44,431 nt of DNA from a bacterium (GTDB lineage: Bacteria > Patescibacteriota > Microgenomatia > UBA1406 > GWC2-37-13). The DNA lies in NCBI GenBank assembly GCA_021789865.1, contig JAJYIX010000003.1, positions 1 through 44,431 of the forward strand, given 5' to 3'. The notes under the pieces are model-generated. The model ran no database searches. It was not told the origin of the DNA and worked only from the letters and a program-made list of their open reading frames with translations. Shown here one piece after another: positions 39,149 through 44,431 of this stretch (position 1 is its first letter; the number at the start of each line of letters is the position of its first letter). A program made the translations under genes and the position numbers.

Positions 39149-42100
39149 TTAGTCGTCTAATACACTTTTCATTTTATGCGGTTTTTCTGTCAGTGTTGAT
39201 TCTGTTTCTCGTACAGGAGGAGGGGCGGCTCCAAGAGGAGCGGCTTTTGGAGGAGGCTCTTCTTCTTCCCATTCAGGAACGACTTCTTCTTCGCGGTGTG
39301 TCGATATCGTTGATTCTGCGGCGGCGGGTGCGGGAGATTGAGGCTGTTGTTGTACTTTTTGTTGGGCTGGTTGAGTCGCCGGTGCGGGTGCCGGAGCTTG
39401 TGCTGTAGCCGAAACTGATGTGGCTGGCGGAGTAGCCGCTGGTGGAGCTTGAGTTGTGGTTGGAAGAGGTGTTGGAGACGCCGTAGTTGCCGGTGCCGAA
39501 GTGGCGGGTGTGGCTGTGGAAGAAGCTGCAGTTCTCCGATTTCTAAGAAATTTTGGAATATCATCATTCGGATTCACTGAAGTATCTTGTTCGTTAGCAC
39601 CTTGTCCAGATTCTCCTTTTAACCAATACAAAACATTGTCCGCCGAGCTTGAATCTGATACCGATCCTGCAGGCTGGGTACTAGCGGTCGATGTCAACCG
39701 ATCCGGAAGGTTTGGTTCTTCTGGCCCTGAATCCTGTTTTTGGACTGAGGTATCAGTCGCAGCGGCTGGAGCAGGAGTGGAAGTTGGTGGCTGTGTCGGA
39801 ATAGAAGCACGAACTTCTTCGGGTGGGTTTTCCGGAAATTTAATTTTTAAGACAGCTTCAAGAATCTGTATAGCATCATTTAGTGCCTCATTTATTCTAA
39901 AATTCACGATGTCATCCTTATTCCTTAATTGATCAACTGTTTCCCTTACATCATCAGGGATATCCGCTCCTGCCTTAACTGCATCGTCAAAATAGTACAG
40001 AGCTTCCACGGTCGATGCGACAATATCTGCTGGTCTGTGGCTTTGTAGTCTCGATTCCAGTAAGTCAACGGTCGTTTTTCTATCATCTACATCTAGCGGT
40101 TTACGCTCTCTTATTTTGTCGTGAAGATCGCGAAGATCTAATTCGCTAGCATGCTTTCTTAGATTCGGCTTATATTCTTCCCTTTTAACTAAACGATATG
40201 TGCCTAGACCTTCTACTATTACATATCCTTTTTTGGCTGCTGTTTCGATAAAACCTTTTAGACTGTCATCTTCATTAGCTTTTTCTGAAAGCATTTTCAA
40301 AAATTCATTTCCTGATTTGGAATTAAGTACGGGCAAGATATCTGTCTCAAAATTTACCGCTGAATTTCCCTCGAGTATAATTGTTTCTAATGAGTTCATG
40401 ATGGAGCTTTTTATCACTTCTGTCTCACCTGGTTCAAACGCCAGCGGGATCATTTGCAAATGACGGGCTAATATCTGTTGGAAGTCTCCTTTATCTTTGA
40501 ACCTATCAGGGCGGAAATATCTCCCATTTTCATCATAATCATTTAAGTGTCCATAAGTTAGATCGGAGATCAGTCGCTCGACGTCCGGATTCCTAGTCCT
40601 TTTCGCGAGTCCAATCAGGTAGTCGTACATGTGAACGATTTCTTGCTGTCCGGCAAGAGCCGGATCGATAGTCGAATGGATTAATACACTTAGCAAATAT
40701 TCGTTCGTTTCTAAAAATTTATTTGCTGCATCTCTTACCTCACCCGGATCCGTCGACGACAAGGCGATCAAAGAATTCATTAGTCTATCTCCTCTTTGGT
40801 CCCCATTTAAATGCGGATTCGTCACGAATTCTTTAAAGGGGTCAAGATGTGCTCTTTCATCCAATACAATTCTTCTGTTTATCCTGAAAGAACTATCTGA
40901 AGAACTTTCTGATGATGTAGATTTATCGCCGATTTTTACGATTCTATAGACTTTACCATCTTTCTCAATAGCGTAGTTCCTTTTTGCTCCGAATCCTTCC
41001 TCGAATAAGTATCTTATCACCGTATCCGGATTGGTGGAAAGTTTTTGCGATTCGTCGTAGATCATCTGCAGGACGTGCTGAGCATGAGAATCATTTTCAT
41101 TATTCAAAATCCCAAGATAATCGGGATGGAAATCTCCTTTATTGTCTTGAAGTTTTCCGTAGAAATCTTTGATTTCGACTCTGTCATTATTTGACAGCTG
41201 ATAGTTGTCTCTTTCTCCATGAATGTCGATTAATCGAATCTGCTCTTCCAGCATAGCCGGACCTGTTTTGTATCCCAAAGTCCGCTTAAAAAGCTGATAA
41301 GCCATGTCTTTGATCCTTTTATTTTCCGGCTCGCTCGTGGCTTTTGCGTAAAAGTAATCAAAAAAGGCTAACGCTGCCTCTCCTCCATCTACTTGTCCAT
41401 AATCCATGACATCATAAAAATATGCCCCGACTGGTCTTCCTTCTTCCCCTCCTGGTAGTTTATCGAAGAATTCGGATGCTTCTGTGTCATTTAGGGCTCT
41501 GCGTTTATCTATAATCATGTCATCAAAATTTTTCAAGAAAGCTTCTACCTCCTCTTCAGTATTAAATATTTGCCCTCCTTCGACTTTCCAATTCAATTTT
41601 TTGAAGGCTTCGACTATTTTTTCTTTCGCTATGTCGCGGGCCTCCCCTATTTTTAATTCTCTATCTTGGCTGAATTTAAAAGGGTTTTTGATGAGATCTA
41701 ATTCATTTTTGGTAATAAGATCAAATTTGTCGTCAGAAAAACGAGTCAAAAATAATTCATCTTTCCTATCTTCCGCTGGTAAATTCGTACTTTCGAATAT
41801 TTCTTCAGCGGGCTTATTGTTTTCTTTTAGTATTGAAATTTTCAGAGTTGAGCGTTCTCCCAATCTAAAAGCTGTTTTTGAGTTTACAAAGTCCTGGACA
41901 ACCTCATTCGAACTTAAGAGTAGATTAAGCGTCGAATCTACGTCGATTGTCTCGATAGCATTGTCGGCCAATATGGTAAATTCGCCATTCCGGACGACGA
42001 GAGCACCTATCGTGCTTCCTTCAAAATTTAAATTAAAGTGCCTTTCCGGATCTTTGGATTCCAACTCCAGACGATCTATGTAGACTCCTTCTATAGCTTT

Positions 42101-44395
42101 ATTGAGCCCTAGATCATTTGATTCCGTTGCATTCAATTCTAGATTAAGATGGCCTATAACTAATGTTAAATTGGGATATATCTCTTTTATCTGTCTCAGA
42201 GTATCAAGATCGTCGATCGAGGTCAGATTCATATCATCAACCGTGAATTCAATACGTGTTTTTAATTTTCCTTGTTCGTCGGAAATTTGATTAACGCGTA
42301 CGTCTTCGCCTATTTTTTTTATAAAATCATCAGCATCTTTTACGTCTTTCAGGCCAAGTATGCCCCCTATTTTTACCGCCAGTTCATTCTTTTTTTCCGG
42401 AGTCATGCCGTGCTCCGGTGCTGTACCGCCACCTGATGATCCGCCGTGATTTTCCCCGCTTGAAGTCGGAGGATGTGTCGTCGACGTGGCTGGCGGGACT
42501 GCTTTTTGGTGCATTACCGCTTCCGCCTTATGATATTCCTCATCGCTTAACTCTCCACCTCTTAAGGCGACAATATGTTCGTTGCCATGTCGATCTCTTA
42601 CTAGTTTAAAATTGGCCTTTCCTTTCATATCAGGAGACTTGTATCTGTCTACCTCATCAATCCGCCCTGATTTACCTCTTCTGTACAATAATTCCATTCC
42701 CTTAATACCTTCATCCATGTGAGTCGTGAATCCTATGTCTGTTGGTCTAACGACATTGCCAAATTTCTTCTTCGTAGACAAGGTCAATTGCTGCTCAAGT
42801 GCCATTTGAGTTGAAAACCCTTCTCTGATAATTCTCAAAACTGATTCTCGTTTGTCACCCGATAATTTATTGAGTAGATTCGATTTTTCGATCAATTTGT
42901 CTTTTGCATGTGGATCATGGTTTTTATTCGAGTAGTCAATGGCAACGTCAAGAGCTAAGCCAAACAAATTCATAATGGCATCTTCTATTCTTTTGGACTT
43001 TGCATCATGAGTTTCATTTGGATTAGAAGGGATCAGATTTTCTGACTCTAATAACTCGGCGGTTTTTATCACATTCATCGTTGTCAGATTCAATCCTGCA
43101 AGGCCATCCTTTCTTTTGGACAACTTAGCTATTTGTTCTGCGACTATTTTTCTATCTTCGGCAATCTCGCGAATTTCATCGGGTGTAAAGACATTGAGAT
43201 TTTCTGATTCCGCCGCGATTGATTCGATTTTTGAACCCTTAGGAAAGGCTCTTTCGACCTGATAATGTTTAAGTATGGCCATTCTCCAAACTTGTTTTTG
43301 CCTTGATAATTTTTCGTTTAATTCCGCTCTTTTTTTATAATCTTGTGTCTGTTCTGCAGTTATCTGGTCTTTTTTCATTTGCAATCTGACTGGAGCAGGG
43401 ACAAGAATTTCAAAAGCCTGAGCCATGGCTATATCCAACATTACGGAATATTCCATTTCGGATTTATTCTCAGTCATCGCATGCATCGTGCCTTGCAGCT
43501 CTCTTGCGGCTGATGAATGTTTTGATGAATCACCTACATTATGAGCTACTTGAAGTCTTTGAAGTAAATTATCGAGAGCGGTTCGCTCGCCTTTATATCG
43601 CTGCGGTCTTGTGAGCTCATATGCTTCTTCCTTTAATTTTGCGTCAACAGCTTTACGACAAGCGATATTCAAGGCTTGAAAAATCGATTTATCGGTAAAA
43701 AGTTGTGTCGAAGCTTTACTATCTATGACAACATCTCCAGCGTTTTTTAATTTTTGATACCCTGCGGTAATTCTATCAATTAACAGTTTTTTTACCCCTC
43801 CATCTTCGCTTTGATGGGAATTATCAACATTCACAACTTTCGAGTAAATCATGAGCATTAGATTTTCCCGCTGTATAGCTGTTAAATTTTCAGGGATTAC
43901 CAGCTTTCCTCTCTCAATTCTAAGAAACGAATAAGGATGGATCATTGCTGGCTTTCCATCTTTATCTAAGATAATTTTTCTTTCTTTATTTTCATCAAGA
44001 CCTATATCCGGAAATTCTTCGTCAATATCGTCTTGTGTTATAAACCCTTCTTTTGTAGCAAGCTGAGCTAAATCTTTGACATTTTTCAATAAAAAATCAG
44101 AAAGCGACAAAGACTCTTCCTTTTTTTTATTCTTTCCTTCTTTATGGGATACTTTGATTTGATGGGCTTCATCAAATTCATGTATTTCATCCCAATCGGA
44201 TGCTGGTGTGATACTTATTTCTCCATTGCCTGATGCTCTTTGAATTCGATATTTCCCATGAGTTGGTTTTGTCTCATCATCCACCCACCTACCCTCGGAA
44301 TCTTGTTTTTTTTCGAATTTTGGAGGGATGAGAATATGTTCCGCGAGGGTTGGCGGACGCGGTGGTCTTAGTCCTTCTGCAGCTGGTTCTTGCAT
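39149..44395 (-). CDS. Giant 1748-aa protein with solenoid, helical modules and Pro/Thr/Ala-rich tail
   Basis: The first gene of the operon within the window; only 36 bp upstream are visible, so more upstream genes are possible. No signal peptide or membrane helix is seen. Residues 1-620 are helical and charged. A Gly/Ser/Thr-rich hinge lies at about 635-660. Residues about 715-850 alternate short strands (TLVIGHLNLELN, VYIDRLELES, GALVVRNGEFTIL) in a way that suggests a beta-solenoid or leucine-rich-repeat-like fold. Two copies of the helical module of the 1335-aa protein start at about 1007 (ALAFFDYFYAKAT) and 1251 (EIVHMYDYLIGLA). A low-complexity region rich in Pro, Thr, Ala and Gln (about 1530-1695) and an acidic EEEVVPEWEEEEPPP segment end it. 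No function is known. Confidence 0.8.
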   Translation of the reverse strand: MQEPAAEGLRPPRPPTLAEHILIPPKFEKKQDSEGRWVDDETKPTHGKYRIQRASGNGEISITPASDWDEIHEFDEAHQIKVSHKEGKNKKKEESLSLSDFLLKNVKDLAQLATKEGFITQDDIDEEFPDIGLDENKERKIILDKDGKPAMIHPYSFLRIERGKLVIPENLTAIQRENLMLMIYSKVVNVDNSHQSEDGGVKKLLIDRITAGYQKLKNAGDVVIDSKASTQLFTDKSIFQALNIACRKAVDAKLKEEAYELTRPQRYKGERTALDNLLQRLQVAHNVGDSSKHSSAARELQGTMHAMTENKSEMEYSVMLDIAMAQAFEILVPAPVRLQMKKDQITAEQTQDYKKRAELNEKLSRQKQVWRMAILKHYQVERAFPKGSKIESIAAESENLNVFTPDEIREIAEDRKIVAEQIAKLSKRKDGLAGLNLTTMNVIKTAELLESENLIPSNPNETHDAKSKRIEDAIMNLFGLALDVAIDYSNKNHDPHAKDKLIEKSNLLNKLSGDKRESVLRIIREGFSTQMALEQQLTLSTKKKFGNVVRPTDIGFTTHMDEGIKGMELLYRRGKSGRIDEVDRYKSPDMKGKANFKLVRDRHGNEHIVALRGGELSDEEYHKAEAVMHQKAVPPATSTTHPPTSSGENHGGSSGGGTAPEHGMTPEKKNELAVKIGGILGLKDVKDADDFIKKIGEDVRVNQISDEQGKLKTRIEFTVDDMNLTSIDDLDTLRQIKEIYPNLTLVIGHLNLELNATESNDLGLNKAIEGVYIDRLELESKDPERHFNLNFEGSTIGALVVRNGEFTILADNAIETIDVDSTLNLLLSSNEVVQDFVNSKTAFRLGERSTLKISILKENNKPAEEIFESTNLPAEDRKDELFLTRFSDDKFDLITKNELDLIKNPFKFSQDRELKIGEARDIAKEKIVEAFKKLNWKVEGGQIFNTEEEVEAFLKNFDDMIIDKRRALNDTEASEFFDKLPGGEEGRPVGAYFYDVMDYGQVDGGEAALAFFDYFYAKATSEPENKRIKDMAYQLFKRTLGYKTGPAMLEEQIRLIDIHGERDNYQLSNNDRVEIKDFYGKLQDNKGDFHPDYLGILNNENDSHAQHVLQMIYDESQKLSTNPDTVIRYLFEEGFGAKRNYAIEKDGKVYRIVKIGDKSTSSESSSDSSFRINRRIVLDERAHLDPFKEFVTNPHLNGDQRGDRLMNSLIALSSTDPGEVRDAANKFLETNEYLLSVLIHSTIDPALAGQQEIVHMYDYLIGLAKRTRNPDVERLISDLTYGHLNDYDENGRYFRPDRFKDKGDFQQILARHLQMIPLAFEPGETEVIKSSIMNSLETIILEGNSAVNFETDILPVLNSKSGNEFLKMLSEKANEDDSLKGFIETAAKKGYVIVEGLGTYRLVKREEYKPNLRKHASELDLRDLHDKIRERKPLDVDDRKTTVDLLESRLQSHRPADIVASTVEALYYFDDAVKAGADIPDDVRETVDQLRNKDDIVNFRINEALNDAIQILEAVLKIKFPENPPEEVRASIPTQPPTSTPAPAAATDTSVQKQDSGPEEPNLPDRLTSTASTQPAGSVSDSSSADNVLYWLKGESGQGANEQDTSVNPNDDIPKFLRNRRTAASSTATPATSAPATTASPTPLPTTTQAPPAATPPATSVSATAQAPAPAPATQPAQQKVQQQPQSPAPAAAESTISTHREEEVVPEWEEEEPPPKAAPLGAAPPPVRETESTLTEKPHKMKSVLDD

Positions 44396-44431
44396 ATTTC
44401 ATTAAATAACAACCTGAAATATTTTTCAATA

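Noticed and set aside
39190-39930. Long overlapping frames on both strands opposite the Pro/Thr/Ala-rich tail
   Set aside because: Low-complexity GC-rich codons produce open shadows in other frames. The 1748-aa frame continues through with a normal stop and the next gene 3 nt later.
1-44431. Alternative genetic code (TGA as Gly)
   Set aside because: TGA ends several genes exactly at ATGA overlaps with the next gene, and the conserved proteins have normal lengths with TGA as stop.

Overview
The window looks like a chromosomal contig from a Candidate Phyla Radiation (Patescibacteria) bacterium, most likely of the Microgenomates type. This is inferred from content, not from a marker-gene tree. 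The signs are a TraG/VirD4-like ATPase with a large N-terminal domain, many small secreted proteins with TPTP-type linkers, cohesin and dockerin modules, very long uncharacterised proteins, and many palindromic repeats inside genes. TGA is used as a stop (for example in the ATGA overlaps at 9459 and 20181), so the code is standard, not the TGA=Gly code of Gracilibacteria/SR1. No tRNA, rRNA, CRISPR array or classical insertion sequence was seen.

Layout. 1-6103 (+): the end of a GT4 glycosyltransferase, a large YfhO/GT-C-like membrane protein and a conjugation-type ATPase. 6100-8790 (-): a phosphodiester glycosidase-like protein and a two-gene NitT/TauT-type ABC importer without a binding protein. 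8849-9830 (+): a small AT-rich segment with a DUF1801 protein and a membrane protein, different in codon use from its surroundings. 9891-13780: housekeeping genes on both strands (ychF, a family 2 glycosyltransferase, def, rpmB, an M50 protease). 13864-21182 (-): eight secreted or surface genes with three cohesin-like domains, two dockerins, two tandem concanavalin-like domains, an LPVTG tail and Cys-rich proteins. 21371-25260: a lysozyme-like secreted protein, a small helix-turn-helix regulator and several unrecognised proteins. 25303-44395 (-): five tightly packed genes, three of them giant (1748, 1335 and 2824 aa).

The main discovery candidate is this last operon. The 2824-aa protein has cytoplasmic and membrane-spanning N-terminal parts, then a degenerate GT51-like region, a penicillin-binding-protein transpeptidase domain with all three active-site motifs (STFK, SAN, KTGT), and a C-terminal Cys-His-Asp domain resembling CHAP/NlpC-type peptidoglycan hydrolases. 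The 1335- and 1748-aa partners share five degenerate copies of one helical module. The 324-aa partner is a paralogue of the N-terminus of the 1335-aa protein. Together they look like an undescribed cell-envelope machine with large cytoplasmic scaffold proteins.

Two genome-wide habits show clearly. First, many genes that begin a transcript have a -10 box only 7-9 nt before the start codon, so their mRNAs should be leaderless; def is an exception, with an 80-nt structured leader. Second, several families of short palindromic repeats sit in frame inside conserved genes (YfhO-like protein, ATPase, YchF, glycosyltransferase) as well as between genes, resembling the Rickettsia palindromic elements in behaviour.
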